Shown piece after piece: positions 9,065 to 21,262 of a stretch of 64,000 bases of DNA (positions within the stretch are counted from its first letter, which is position 1; every line of letters begins with the position of its first letter). The position numbers were made by a program, and so were the translations under genes. The stretch comes from CAWDVR01 sp044869805 (GTDB taxonomy: Bacteria; Acidobacteriota; Thermoanaerobaculia; Multivoradales; SZUA-115), in NCBI GenBank assembly GCA_044869805.1, contig JBIOXV010000105.1, forward strand, positions 62,001 to 126,000, given 5' to 3'. The notes under the pieces were generated by a model that was given only the letters and a program-made list of their open reading frames with translations, had not been told where the DNA came from and searched no databases.

Positions 9065-11224
9065 ATGCCTTCGCTCTTGCCCCGCTCGCGCTTGTCCGTC
9101 TTGACCCTGTTGGTGGTCCTCGTGCCCGCTCCCGTCCGGGCCGAGGAGGGCATGTGGCTGCCCAACGACTTCCCCGCCGACCGCTTCCGGGCCGCCTACG
9201 GCGAGCCGCTCGGCACGGCCGAGCTCGAGCATTTGCGTCTGGCGGCGGCCAAGATGGGTGGCGGCGGCTCCGGCTCCTTCGTGTCGCCCGAGGGTCTGGT
9301 GCTCACCAACCACCACGTGGGTGCAGATTGCATCGGCAAGCTCTCCTCGGCCGAGCGCGATCTGATGGCCAACGGCTTCGTGGCCGCGCGGCGCGAGGAC
9401 GAGCTCGCCTGCCCGGATCTCGAGGTGCTGCAACTGCTGGCGATCGAGCGGGTGACGCCTCGGGTGCGCGCCGCCGAGGCGCGGAGCGCGGGTGCCGGCG
9501 CCGAGGGCGCGCAGGCGGCGACGCAGGGCGCCGCGAGCCGGAACGGCGCCGCTGCCGAGGCTTCCCGTGCCCGCCGCGCCGAGATCGCCGCCATCGAGCA
9601 GGAGTGCGCCCAGCCGCCCGCCGTTCGCTGCGAGGTCGAGACCTTGTTCGGCGGCGCCGAGTACGACCTCTACCGCTACCGCCGCTACGCGGACGTGCGC
9701 CTGGCCTTCGCTCCCGAGGCCGCCCTCGCCCAGTTCGGCGGCGACCCCGACAACTTCGACTACCCGCGCTTCGCTATCGACTTCGCGCTCTTCCGCGCTT
9801 ACCAGGACGGCAAGCCGGCCGCCACCCCCCACTTCCTCGCCTGGAGCCCGACCGGCGCCGTCGAAGGCGAGGTGGTGATCGCCGCGGGGCATCCCGGCAC
9901 CACCCGCCGCGGTGACACGATGGCGCAGCTCACCTTGATGCGCGACCACCTGTTCCCGGCGCAGCAAGCGCTGCGCGATCAGCAGCGCGAGCGCCTGGAG
10001 GCGTTCGCCGCCCGCGGCGCGGAGCAAGCGCGCATCGCCCTCGATCGCCTGCGCGGGGTCACCAACTCGCTCAAGGCGATGGCCGGGTTCACGGCCGGCC
10101 TGCTCGACCCCGAGCTGATGGCCGCCAAGCGCAAGGCCGAGACCGAGCTCAAGGCCAAGGTCGAGGCCGACCCGGCACTCAAGGCCAAGTACGGCGACCC
10201 GTGGGCGGAGATCGCCACCGCGGTCGGCCTGTACCGCACCTTCGAGCCGCGCTACCGCCTGCTCGAGACCGAGCTGCCCCAGGTCGGCCGCTACCTGCAG
10301 CACGCGCGCTGGCTGGTGCGCCTGGCGGGCGAGAGCGAGCGGCCGGAGGGCGAGCGGATGGCCGACTACCGGGACTCGGCCCGCGCCTCGCTCGAGCAGA
10401 AGATCTTCTCGCGCGCCCCCATCTATCCCGACTTCGAACAGGCGCAGCTCGCCGCCTACCTGTGGCGGCTGCGCTCCCAGCTCGGCGTCACCCATCCGCT
10501 GGTGCTCGCCACCCTAGGCCGCGAGCGGCCCGAGGACCTGGCGGCGCGTTGGGTGGCCGCCACGCGGCTGGGCGACGTCGAGGCCCGGCGGCGGTTGGCG
10601 GCCGGCGGCAAGGCCGCGATCGCCGCTTCCGAGGACCCGTTGCTGCGCTTCGTGGCCGCCGTCGAGCCCACGGCGCGCGAGCTGCGCCGGCGGTTCGACG
10701 ACGAGATCGAGAGCGTGGAGGTGGCGGCCGGCACGCGGATCAGCGCCGCGCGCTTCGAGCTCGGCGGCAAGGAGAGCTACCCGGACGCCACCGGCAGCCT
10801 GCGCTTCACCTTTGGCAAGCCGCTCGCCTACGAAGAAGGCGGGCAGCCGGTGCCCTGGCACACGACGTTCGCCGGCATGTTCGAGCGCTCGGCGGCGCGC
10901 CAGAACCGCGATCCGTGGGAGATCACCCCGGCGCTCGCCGCGGCGCGCGACGAGCTGGAGCTCGCCGGGCCGGTCAACTTCGTGGCCACGCTCGACACCA
11001 CGGGCGGCAACTCAGGGAGCCCGATCGTGGACCGCAAGCTGCACCTCGTGGGGCTGGTCTTCGACGGCAACCTCTGGGGGCTGGCGAACACTTTCCAGTA
11101 CTCCGAGGGGCGCGGCCGCACCATCGCCGTGGACGCGCGCGCCATGGAGCAGATGCTGCGCCGCGTGTACCCGGCAGCGCACCTCGCCGACGAGATAAGA
11201 TCCGGCGCCACGAGGCAAGAGTGA
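9065..11224 (+). CDS. S46 family dipeptidyl-peptidase (DPP7/DPP11-like)
   Basis: A 719-residue exported serine peptidase. A signal peptide ends near VRA-E and is followed by the family's EGMWLP start. The catalytic histidine is in TNHHV (81-85), the aspartate is probably in the DNFDYPRF region, and the nucleophile is Ser650 in GGNSGSP. S46 enzymes remove dipeptides from oligopeptide N-termini in the periplasm and are typical of protein-consuming bacteria. The specificity residue that separates DPP7 from DPP11 was not resolved. An SD-like CGGAGAA lies upstream. Its TGA overlaps the GTG of the FHA-EAL gene, so the two are probably translationally coupled. Confidence 0.93.
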   Translation: MPSLLPRSRLSVLTLLVVLVPAPVRAEEGMWLPNDFPADRFRAAYGEPLGTAELEHLRLAAAKMGGGGSGSFVSPEGLVLTNHHVGADCIGKLSSAERDLMANGFVAARREDELACPDLEVLQLLAIERVTPRVRAAEARSAGAGAEGAQAATQGAASRNGAAAEASRARRAEIAAIEQECAQPPAVRCEVETLFGGAEYDLYRYRRYADVRLAFAPEAALAQFGGDPDNFDYPRFAIDFALFRAYQDGKPAATPHFLAWSPTGAVEGEVVIAAGHPGTTRRGDTMAQLTLMRDHLFPAQQALRDQQRERLEAFAARGAEQARIALDRLRGVTNSLKAMAGFTAGLLDPELMAAKRKAETELKAKVEADPALKAKYGDPWAEIATAVGLYRTFEPRYRLLETELPQVGRYLQHARWLVRLAGESERPEGERMADYRDSARASLEQKIFSRAPIYPDFEQAQLAAYLWRLRSQLGVTHPLVLATLGRERPEDLAARWVAATRLGDVEARRRLAAGGKAAIAASEDPLLRFVAAVEPTARELRRRFDDEIESVEVAAGTRISAARFELGGKESYPDATGSLRFTFGKPLAYEEGGQPVPWHTTFAGMFERSAARQNRDPWEITPALAAARDELELAGPVNFVATLDTTGGNSGSPIVDRKLHLVGLVFDGNLWGLANTFQYSEGRGRTIAVDARAMEQMLRRVYPAAHLADEIRSGATRQE

Positions 11225-12363
11225 GCGAGCCGAAGGCAGCAGCGCGGGCCGCCGCATGGTTCCTCGAGGGATACCGCGGCCCGGGCCGTGGCCTCGAGCG
11301 CATCGCCCTGTCTCCCTTGCCTTTCGTGGTCGGCCGCCAGGCGACCGCCAACCTGGCCCTGGGGTCGAGCCTGGTTTCGCTGCGCCACGCCGAGATCTAC
11401 GCCGGCGACGGCGGCTGCTGGCTGCGTGACCTGGGCTCCACCAACGGCACCTTCGTCAACAAGCTGCGGGTCGCGCAGGCGGTCTGCCTCGCCGACGGCG
11501 ACATCCTCCACTTCGCCGACCAGGAGTTCCGCATCGCCCTCGACGTCAATGCCGACGACACGGTGAGCCTCGCGATGCCCGCGATGGCTACCCTCGAGAT
11601 GCCGCTCCTCGAGCTGCAACGCCGCCTGACCGGCGGCCGCAAAGAGATGCAGCAGCTCCTCGCGGAGCGCGCTGTGGCGCCCGCCTTCCAGCCCATCGTC
11701 CGCCTCGCGGACGGCGAGCGGGTGGGCTACGAGGCCCTCGGGCGGGGGAATCTTCCCGGGCTGCCGGCCGAGCCCGGCGCCCTCTTCGACCTCGCCGGCG
11801 CCTTCAAGCTCGACCGCCAGCTTTCGCGCCTGATGCGGGAGCGGGCCGTCGAGGCCGCGCTGAGCCTGGGCGGGAAGCCGCTGCTCTTCCTCAACACCCA
11901 TCCCGCCGAGCTCGCCGACATCCGCGGCCTGCTCGCGTCACTCTCCTCGCTGGCGGCCGAGAAGGGCCGCCTCTCGGTGGTGCTCGAGATCCACGAGTCC
12001 GCGGTCACCGACATCGACGCCATCCGCATGCTGCGCCTCGGCCTCGCGGAGCTGGGAGTCCGCCTGGCCTACGACGACTTCGGCGCCGGCCAGGCGCGGC
12101 TCCTCCACCTCTCCGAAGCGCCCCCCGACTACCTCAAGTTCGACATCTCGATGGTGCGCGACCTCGACCGCGCCTCCGAGGGGCGCCACCGGCTGCTCGA
12201 GTCGCTGGTCGGCACCTGCCGCGAGCTCGGCATCGAAACCCTGGCCGAGGGCGTCGAGCGCCAGGCCGAGGCCGAGGCCGCGCGCGCCGTGGGCTTCGAG
12301 CTCGCCCAGGGCTTCCTCTTCGGCGCCGCGCGGCCAATCGGTTCAGACACCCAGCCCGGCTGA
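11221..12363 (+). CDS. FHA-EAL fusion protein, putative c-di-GMP phosphodiesterase
   Basis: 380 residues. The N-terminal FHA domain shows GRQ, SLRH and DLGSTNGTF within residues 30-85, the set that binds phosphothreonine. The C-terminal EAL domain retains the catalytic and metal residues: EALGR, LNTHP, LEIHES, DDFGAG, KFD and AEGVE. It therefore looks like an active phosphodiesterase cleaving cyclic di-GMP. No signal or membrane segment is present, so it is cytoplasmic. The GTG start overlaps the S46 stop by the four bases GTGA. The FHA module suggests control by a Ser/Thr kinase; two such kinases are encoded within 10 kb on either side, but the pairing is inference. Confidence 0.88.
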   Translation: MSEPKAAARAAAWFLEGYRGPGRGLERIALSPLPFVVGRQATANLALGSSLVSLRHAEIYAGDGGCWLRDLGSTNGTFVNKLRVAQAVCLADGDILHFADQEFRIALDVNADDTVSLAMPAMATLEMPLLELQRRLTGGRKEMQQLLAERAVAPAFQPIVRLADGERVGYEALGRGNLPGLPAEPGALFDLAGAFKLDRQLSRLMRERAVEAALSLGGKPLLFLNTHPAELADIRGLLASLSSLAAEKGRLSVVLEIHESAVTDIDAIRMLRLGLAELGVRLAYDDFGAGQARLLHLSEAPPDYLKFDISMVRDLDRASEGRHRLLESLVGTCRELGIETLAEGVERQAEAEAARAVGFELAQGFLFGAARPIGSDTQPG

Positions 12364-12488
12364 CGAATCGCCGGGAGCGGGCCGTCTGCGTTGTCGCCGG
12401 ACGACCCGTCGATCCTCACGTACTGGCTGTACGCTGCGGTCGCCGGGTCGTCCGCTCCTAGCATCCAGCCCGCTCGCGGCAATTCGTC
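12362..12488. repeat. Family C palindromic element, copy 1
   Basis: Terminal inverted repeats of 20 nt (12362-12381 with 12469-12488, 18 of 20 paired) enclose a core that has its own 10-nt inverted repeat (12399-12408 with 12444-12453). The block starting GGGCCGTCTGCGTTGTCGC and the block CCGCTCCTAGCAT recur, reverse-complemented, in the copy at 16922-17017. It lies in the 295-bp gap before the DUF5752-trehalose operon. The rest of that gap shows no coding signal. Confidence 0.8.
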
Positions 12489-12658
12489 CCTTCGCTGCGC
12501 ACCCCCCTCGCTGGTACGTCTCTTGCTCTCTAGGCGGGCGCAGCAGTGCCTGCTTGGCCGAGGCTCCGTCGATGAAGGCGCTCAGGGCTTTCCCGCCGCA
12601 ATTCCCCGGGCAAACTTCTCCCGCCCGGCAAACTTTTCCAGCTACGGACAGGTGACCG

Positions 12659-13381
12659 ATGACCAAGATCCCACCCTTCGACGTCAAGGACAGCGTGCTC
12701 ATCACCCTCGCCCTGGGCAAGAGCGCGCACAACCTGCTCGAGCTGCGCGACCGCATCGCCGAGGTTCCCGCCGGCTCGCTGCTCCACCACTTCTACGAGG
12801 GGCTGCTGCGCCCCTCCTTCGACGACCCCGAGTACCGCAACGACTTCGCGCTGTGGGCGCGCCGCCAGCTCTTCGACGGTGCGCTCGCCGAGCGGCTGGG
12901 CATCTTGAGCCCGTTCGATCTCGATGCCTTCGAGCACCGCGGTGGCGAGAGCCTGCGGGAGGCCCTGCTCGGCATCCTCGAGGACCGGCTGACGGAGATC
13001 TCGCACGTGCCGGCGGTAGGCCCGGGGCGCGAGTTCCACTTCCTGTGCTCGCAGGTGGTGGTCTTCCCGCTCGGCCGCTCGGTGAGCGATCCCGCGGAGC
13101 TCGCGGCGCTCACTCCCGAGCTGCCGCCCGGGAGCATCTTCTACCACTTCATCGACGCGCGGTTCCGGCCGCCGCGCGGCGAGAACGACTTCAGCAGTTG
13201 GCTCTCCCACTGGGGCGAGGAAGGCGAGGCCGCGCGCGAGCGGCTGGCGAGGATCGACCCGCTGTTCGGCTCGCTCGCCGATCTCGGCCGTGCGGTGGCG
13301 GCAGCGCTGGCTCCGTTGGCCGAGGGAGCGACGCTGGCCACGGCCGCGCCGGCCGGCAGGGCCGCGGGAGGTGCGCCGTGA
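12659..13381 (+). CDS. DUF5752 family protein
   Basis: 240 residues, no signal peptide or membrane segment. It contains two similar halves, each with a GSLLHHFYE- or GSIFYHFID-type motif near residues 40-50 and 158-166 and a following N-DF--W motif. I recognise this as the DUF5752 family, whose members often sit beside trehalose or sucrose glycosyltransferase genes; no reaction is known to me. The stop overlaps the GTG of the TreT-like gene in a GTGA junction, so it heads the trehalose operon. A role in binding sugar or regulating the synthase is only a guess. Confidence 0.75.
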   Translation: MTKIPPFDVKDSVLITLALGKSAHNLLELRDRIAEVPAGSLLHHFYEGLLRPSFDDPEYRNDFALWARRQLFDGALAERLGILSPFDLDAFEHRGGESLREALLGILEDRLTEISHVPAVGPGREFHFLCSQVVVFPLGRSVSDPAELAALTPELPPGSIFYHFIDARFRPPRGENDFSSWLSHWGEEGEAARERLARIDPLFGSLADLGRAVAAALAPLAEGATLATAAPAGRAAGGAP

Positions 13382-14619
13382 GCCGCCTGCTCGACGCCTA
13401 CGCCCAGGTGGTCGGCGCCGGGGTGATCGACCAGCTCCGGCATCTGGCGTCCCGCCTCGAGGGCAAGCGCGTGGTACACATCAACTCCACCCGCGAGGGT
13501 GGAGGCGTGGCCGAGATCCTGTACCGCCTGCTGCCCATCAAGCAGGAGCTGGGTCTCGAGGCGCACTGGGAGGTGATCCTCGGCGACGAGCGGTTCTTCC
13601 TCGCCACCAAGAAGATCCACAACGCGCTGCAGGGCCAGCGCGAAGACCTCGAGCCACGCCTGGTCGACGCCTACCACGCCATCAACCGGGCGAACGCCGA
13701 GCGGCTGCGGCCGCTGCTCGAGGAGGCGGACTTCGTGTTCATCCACGATCCACAGCCGGCGCCGCTCTTGGGCCTCTTCCCCAAGCGGCGCGGCAAGTGG
13801 ATCTGGCGCTGCCACATCGACGCCAGCCGACCGCACCGGCCGGTGTGGAGGATGCTGCGCGAGCACGTCTCGGGCTACGACGCCAGCGTCTACTCGCTCG
13901 CCGCCTTCGCCAAGCCACTGCCCCATCCGCAGTACCTCATCACGCCGAGCATCGACCCGCTGTCGGAGAAGAACGTTCCCCTGCCCGAGAGCGAGCTCTC
14001 CGCCGTGGCCCAGCGCTTCGGGCTCGACCGCGGCCGGCCGCTCCTCGTCCAGGTGTCGCGCTTCGACCGCTTCAAGGACCCCCTGGGGGTGATCGCCGCC
14101 TACCGGCTGGTCAAGGCGCAGGTGCCGGCGCAGCTCGTGCTGGCCGGCAGCGGCGCCACCGACGACCCCGAAGGGCCCGAGGTGCTCAACCGGGTGCAGG
14201 AAGCGGCCGGCGCCGACCCCGACCTCAAGGTGCTGATGCTGCCGCCGGACGCCCACCGCACGATCAACGCGCTGCAACGGCTGGCCACGGTGGTGCTGCA
14301 GAAATCGGTGCGCGAAGGGTTCGGGCTCACCGTCTCCGAGGCGCTGTGGAAGCGGCGGCCGGTGGTCGCCGGCGAGGCCGGCGGCATCGTGCTGCAGGTG
14401 ATCCACGGCCACACCGGCTTCCTGGTCAACAGCCCGGAGGGCGCGGCGCTGCGCATCCGCCAGCTCCTCGCCATGCCGGAGCTGGCGGCTCGCTGCAGCG
14501 AGAACGGCCACCGTCACGTGCGCGACAACTTCCTCTTGACCCGTCACGTGCGCGAGTACCTGACCCTGATGCTGGCGCTCGCCGAGTCCTGCGGGGCGCG
14601 GCTGGAGGTCGCCGCTTGA
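13378..14619 (+). CDS. treT: Trehalose synthase, GT4 family (TreT-like)
   Basis: A 413-residue GT-B glycosyltransferase. The N-terminal INSTREGGGVAE stretch (about 37-48) and the C-terminal EGFGLTVSEALW motif with retained acceptor and donor residues match the trehalose glycosyl-transferring synthase group, which joins NDP-glucose and glucose to give trehalose. It is cytoplasmic. It begins with GTG overlapping the DUF5752 stop and ends overlapping the TTG of otsB. The close presence of OtsA and OtsB means two trehalose routes lie in one transcript, unless this enzyme makes a different disaccharide. Confidence 0.82.
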   Translation: MSRLLDAYAQVVGAGVIDQLRHLASRLEGKRVVHINSTREGGGVAEILYRLLPIKQELGLEAHWEVILGDERFFLATKKIHNALQGQREDLEPRLVDAYHAINRANAERLRPLLEEADFVFIHDPQPAPLLGLFPKRRGKWIWRCHIDASRPHRPVWRMLREHVSGYDASVYSLAAFAKPLPHPQYLITPSIDPLSEKNVPLPESELSAVAQRFGLDRGRPLLVQVSRFDRFKDPLGVIAAYRLVKAQVPAQLVLAGSGATDDPEGPEVLNRVQEAAGADPDLKVLMLPPDAHRTINALQRLATVVLQKSVREGFGLTVSEALWKRRPVVAGEAGGIVLQVIHGHTGFLVNSPEGAALRIRQLLAMPELAARCSENGHRHVRDNFLLTRHVREYLTLMLALAESCGARLEVAA

Positions 14620-15466
14620 ACGGTGCCGAGGCCGGCGGCGCTTCGTCGCCGGCGCCCGCCGCCCTCGAAGGGGCCGGCTTCCCGGCCCTGGCGGCAGTGC
14701 CGGAGGAGCTGTGGCGGCGCGCCGCCGCCGCGCCGGAGCGGCTGCTGCTGCTCGACTACGACGGCACGCTGGCGCCCTTCGCCGTCGACCCGGCGCAGGC
14801 CTTCCTGCTGCCCGCGGTGAGCCGCTCGCTGCGGCGCCTCGCGGATTCGGTCCACACCCAGGTGGGCATCGTCTCCGGCCGGCCGCTAGAGGGCCTGCTG
14901 GCGCTGCTCGGCCCGTGGCACGGGCCGCTGGTGGCCGAGCACGGCTGGACTCTCCGCTGGCCGGACGGCGAGATCGCACGCCATCCGCTGGACCCGGCGC
15001 GGGAAACTCGGCTGGCCGAGGCGGCGGACGCCGCCGCGCGCGAGGTGGCCGCGGTACGGGTGGAGCGCAAGCGCACCGCCGTGGTGGCCCACACCCGCGG
15101 GCTGCCCACCGCCGTGGCGCGCGACGCCGCAGCGGCCGTCGAGCTCCGGTGGCGGCCGGCGACCGCGAACGGGGGCTTGCGGCTCACGGAGATCGACGGC
15201 GGGCTCGAGCTGCGCGCCACGGGCCACGACAAGGGCACGGCGGTCGCCGAGCTGCTGGCGCGGAGGCCGGGGGCGACCTTCGCGGTCTACCTCGGGGACG
15301 ACCACACGGACGAGGACGCCTTCGCCGCGGTCGACGGCCGCGGCCTGGGCTTGAGGGTCGGACGCGGCGAGCGGCCGTCGCGGGCGGTGGGGACGCTGCC
15401 GGACTGCGAGGCGGTGGCCGAGTTCCTCGCCGCCTGGCGGGTTCGGGTGGAAACGGAAGGGGAACC

Positions 15467-15470
<4 letters not shown>
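14616..15470 (+). CDS. otsB: Trehalose-6-phosphate phosphatase
   Basis: 284 residues of HAD superfamily. The catalytic motif DYDGT lies at 47-51 (Asp47 nucleophile), SGR follows in motif II, and GDDHTDEDAF gives the metal-binding motif IV. It removes phosphate from trehalose 6-phosphate. The start is uncertain: TTG at 14616 overlaps the upstream stop by four bases and is chosen because every junction in this operon has that form; an in-frame GTG at 14698 would also keep the whole domain. Its TGA overlaps the GTG of otsA. Confidence 0.88.
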
Positions 15471-16921
<1,451 letters not shown>

Positions 16922-17017
16922 GAGCCTGCGAAGAAACCGTCGCGAGCTGGGCCGAATGCTAGGAGCGGGACCCGCGACAACGCAGGCGGCCCGGGCAGCA
17001 GGTTTATGCACAGGCTC
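16922..17017. repeat. Family C palindromic element, copy 2 (inverted)
   Basis: The ends GAGCCTGCGAAGAAACC and GGTTTATGCACAGGCTC are imperfect inverted repeats. The interior, read on the minus strand, matches copy 1 (GGGCCGCCTGCGTTGTCGC and CCGCTCCTAGCATTC). On the minus strand its outer parts also match copy 3 at 40880-40935. It fills most of the gap between otsA and manC. Confidence 0.8.
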
Positions 17018-17029
17018 TGAGGGGTCGCG

Positions 17030-17035
17030 TAAGAT
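17030..17035 (+). promoter_or_regulatory. Candidate -10 hexamer of manC
   Basis: TAAGAT six bases before the manC ATG, with no SD between. A near-leaderless transcript would follow. The -35 is not evident. Confidence 0.3.
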
Positions 17036-17041
17036 CGCTCG

Positions 17042-18395
17042 ATGATCCCCATCGTCCTTTCCGGCGGCAGTGGCACTCGGCTGTGGCCGGTGTCGCGCGC
17101 CACCTGCCCCAAGCAGTTCGTGGAGCTGTTCGACGAGTCGCTGCTCGCCAAGACCTTGAAGCGCCTGGCGCCGCTCGGCTCGCCGTGGGTGGTCGCGGTG
17201 GCCGAGCAGCGCTTCCTCACCCAGCGCGTGCTCGCCGAGCTCGGGCTGCCCAGCGGGCAAGCGCTCTACGAGCCGCGCGGGCGGAACACGGCGCCGGCCG
17301 TGGCCCTGGCCTGTCGCGTGCTCCTCGACCGCGGTCTGGGTGAGGACGTGGCCGGCATCTTCCCCGCGGATCACCTGATCCAGGACGAGGCCGGCTTTCA
17401 CGCCGTCTGCCGGCTGGCGGAGGAATGCGCCCGCCGCGGCCAGGTCGCGACGCTCGGCATCCGCCCGACCTTCGCCTCGACCGGCTTCGGCTACGTCGAG
17501 GCGAGCCCCGAGGTCTTCGCCTCGTCCGACGGCCACCGTGCATTCACCGCTCGCGGCTTCCGCGAGAAGCCCGACGCGCCGACCGCGGAAGCGTTCGTCG
17601 CCGCGGGCAACTTCTACTGGAACGCCGGCATGTTCGTGTTCCAGGTGGCGACCATGGCCCGCCATCTCGAGCGCTTCCTGCCCGAGCTGTGGCGCGAGGT
17701 CTCGGCGCTGGCGCCCGACCTCGGGGACCTCGCGGCGGCCTACGAGCGCCTCGCGCCCGAGAGCCTGGACTACGGCGTCATGGAGCACTTGGCCGAGCAG
17801 GTGGTGATCCCTTGCGCTGTGGGCTGGAGCGACGTCGGAAGCTGGGACGAGGTGGCCCGGCTTGCGGCCGGCGGTGGCAACGTGTTCGCGGAGGGCGGCA
17901 GCGACAACTTCGTCTTCCCGCACGGCGATCGCGTCTACGGCCTGGTGGGGGTCTCCGACCTGATCGTGGTCGACACCGCCGACGCGCTGCTCATCGCCCG
18001 CCGCGGCGCCAGCCAAGGGGTCAAGTCGGTGGTGGACCGGCTGCGGGAAGCGGGGCGGCGGGAGGCCACGGAGCACGCCTACGAGCATCGCCCGTGGGGC
18101 TCCTTCGAAGTGCTGCGCGACACCCCCAGGTTCAAGTCGAAGATCCTGCGCGTGGCGCCCGGGCAGCGGCTCTCCTACCAGTCGCACGCGCACCGCAGCG
18201 AACATTGGGTCGTAGTGGCGGGCGAGCCCGAGGTGGTGCTGGACGGCGAAGTGCTCCGCCCCCGTGCCGGCGAGGCGGTCTACATCCCGCGCGGCGCCAA
18301 GCACCGCATTCGCAACCCCGGGAGCGAGCCGGTCGAGATCGTCGAGGTGCAGCTCGGCACCTACTTCGGCGAGGACGACATCGTGCGCTACGAGG

Positions 18396-18415
<20 letters not shown>
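17042..18415 (+). CDS. manC: Mannose-1-phosphate guanylyltransferase / mannose-6-phosphate isomerase
   Basis: 457 residues, the normal length of the bifunctional type II enzyme. The N-terminal nucleotidyltransferase shows GGSGTRLWP and PKQF (8-27), FPADH, and the EKP motif (FREKPD). The C-terminal cupin isomerase region carries RPWGSFEVL, QSHAHRSEHW and IPRGAKHRI, with the metal-binding His/Glu set. It makes GDP-mannose from mannose 1-phosphate and interconverts mannose 6-phosphate and fructose 6-phosphate. The likely users are the exopolysaccharide glycosyltransferases at 41-46 kb. The 3' end overlaps the start of dusA by 20 bases. Confidence 0.94.
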
Positions 18416-19562
<1,147 letters not shown>

Positions 19563-19574
19563 CAGGTGGGCCAA

Positions 19575-21128
19575 CTACCCGCCCTCCGCCTCCCGCATCA
19601 GCTTCTCGAAGCCGGCCGCGTCGGTGACGAACGGCGGCCGCTTCATGGTGGCGACGCAGGAGGTGTCGAGGCCCTCCGCCGTGCCGCGCTCGATGAACTG
19701 ACCGACCAGCCGGTCGTAGCACTCGGGGTTCGAGAGGCCGCCGGTGCCGTGGTGGCCGTCCGGGACCACCAGGTGGAGACCGCGCGAGAAGTGCGGCGCC
19801 GCCTGCTCGGCCCACAGCGGCGGGGTCACCGGGTCGTAAGGCCCGGAGACGAAGAGCGTGGGGACGTCGGAGACCACCGGCTGGTGGTAGCCCTCCGGCG
19901 CCTCGCCCCGCGCCCACTCCCGGCAGGCCGCGACCTGCTGGAGCACCCGGTAGCCGCGCAGGTAGGTGCCGGCGATCGCCGGCTCGATCGCCCCTTCCGG
20001 GATGAAGGGCACGTCCTCGGCGCAGGTCACCGAGAGGTGCATGCCGAAAGCGAGCACCTGCCGGAAGGCCGGCTCCCAGAGCATCGCCAGGCGGGCGAAG
20101 GGGTCGAAGTCCCCCTGCGCGGCGCGGTGGAGCACGTAGGGCGTGGCCGAGGCGGTAAAGGCGTTGTACAGCGTAAAGCGGGTCTGCTCGGCGAAGATGT
20201 CGCGCGGGATGGTCACCGCCACGGGCTTGCCGTCCACCGGGCTCTTGACCGTGGCCCGCCCGCGCTCGCGATCGAGCCCGGCCAGGACTCTCTCGTGCTC
20301 CGCCTCGATCTCCGGGAAGGCCGCGGCGCAGGCAGGCTCGGCGGCGCAGGCGTCGAGCACCATGTCGAGAGACCGCTTGCCGTCGCGGGCGTGGTAGAGC
20401 GGCAGGTACTGATCCATGCCCGCCACGCCCTCGAGGATCGCGCTGCGCACGTGCTCGCCGTGCCGGCGGATGTAGACCTGGGCGGCGCGCGTGCCGTAGG
20501 AGCCGCCCTGGAGGTTGATCTCGTCGTAGCCCAGCCACTTCCGGACCTCGTCGATGTCGTCCATGGCGATCGAGGTGGTGTACTGGGTGAGGTCGGCGTT
20601 CTTCTCCAGCTCGGCGCGGCAGCGGCGCACCTCGGCGGGCGGCAGGGTGGGCTCGAAGTAAGCCTGCACGTCTTTGGGATCTTGCGGCACCTTGCAGTCC
20701 AGGCGGTGCGAGGACCCGGTGCCCCGCTGGTCGACGAGCACGATGTCGCGCCGGGCGCGGATCGTGCGGTCCTGGGCCCAGCCGGCGGCGGCGTTGGTGG
20801 CGAAGTCGCCGGGCCCGCCGGCGAAGCTGAACAGAGGATCGGGCGCCGGCTCCTTCGCCAGGGCCGGCACCACGATGACGTTGAGGTCGATCTTGCGTCC
20901 GCTCTTCGCGGCGCGATTCTCCCACACCGAGTAGGTGCCGCAGAGCAGCTTCTCCTTCGCTCCCTCGACCTTGCAGGGCTCGAGCGGCAGGCGGCGGGCC
21001 GCGAGGTCGGCCGCGCCCGACGACGCGCAGCCGGAGGCGGCCACCAGGGCGAGGAGCGCCGCAGCCAAGGCGCGGCCCGGCAGCCTGCGAGCCGGCGAGG
21101 ATCGAAGAGTCTTTCGCAGTCGCTTCAT
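19575..21128 (-). CDS. Exported alpha/beta hydrolase, TAP-like proline-iminopeptidase family
   Basis: 517 residues. The ATG at 21128 has GGAGGT seven bases upstream, so an in-frame start at 21152 is rejected. The N-terminus is basic then hydrophobic and ends in a lipobox-like AASGC, suggesting a lipoprotein. Alpha/beta hydrolase marks: nucleophile Ser210 in GGSYG, the oxyanion stretch FAGGPGD, acid in GPYDPVTPP and histidine in GHHGTGG. The C-terminal TAP-like segment is typical of secreted tripeptidyl/prolyl aminopeptidases of family S33. Substrate not determined. Convergent with dusA, divergent from the kinase at 21263. Confidence 0.88.
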   Translation of the reverse strand: MKRLRKTLRSSPARRLPGRALAAALLALVAASGCASSGAADLAARRLPLEPCKVEGAKEKLLCGTYSVWENRAAKSGRKIDLNVIVVPALAKEPAPDPLFSFAGGPGDFATNAAAGWAQDRTIRARRDIVLVDQRGTGSSHRLDCKVPQDPKDVQAYFEPTLPPAEVRRCRAELEKNADLTQYTTSIAMDDIDEVRKWLGYDEINLQGGSYGTRAAQVYIRRHGEHVRSAILEGVAGMDQYLPLYHARDGKRSLDMVLDACAAEPACAAAFPEIEAEHERVLAGLDRERGRATVKSPVDGKPVAVTIPRDIFAEQTRFTLYNAFTASATPYVLHRAAQGDFDPFARLAMLWEPAFRQVLAFGMHLSVTCAEDVPFIPEGAIEPAIAGTYLRGYRVLQQVAACREWARGEAPEGYHQPVVSDVPTLFVSGPYDPVTPPLWAEQAAPHFSRGLHLVVPDGHHGTGGLSNPECYDRLVGQFIERGTAEGLDTSCVATMKRPPFVTDAAGFEKLMREAEGG

Positions 21129-21262
21129 CGCGGGCACCTCCGGCAGGGACACGAGTCTCGCTCTCCTTTACGCCTCGGCCCCGGCGAGGTTGCAGCCCCG
21201 CGCGCCGCAGGTTTGCGCCGCCCGCCGTGTTCCTTCCGCTAGACTGGAGCGCGTTTTCCGGC

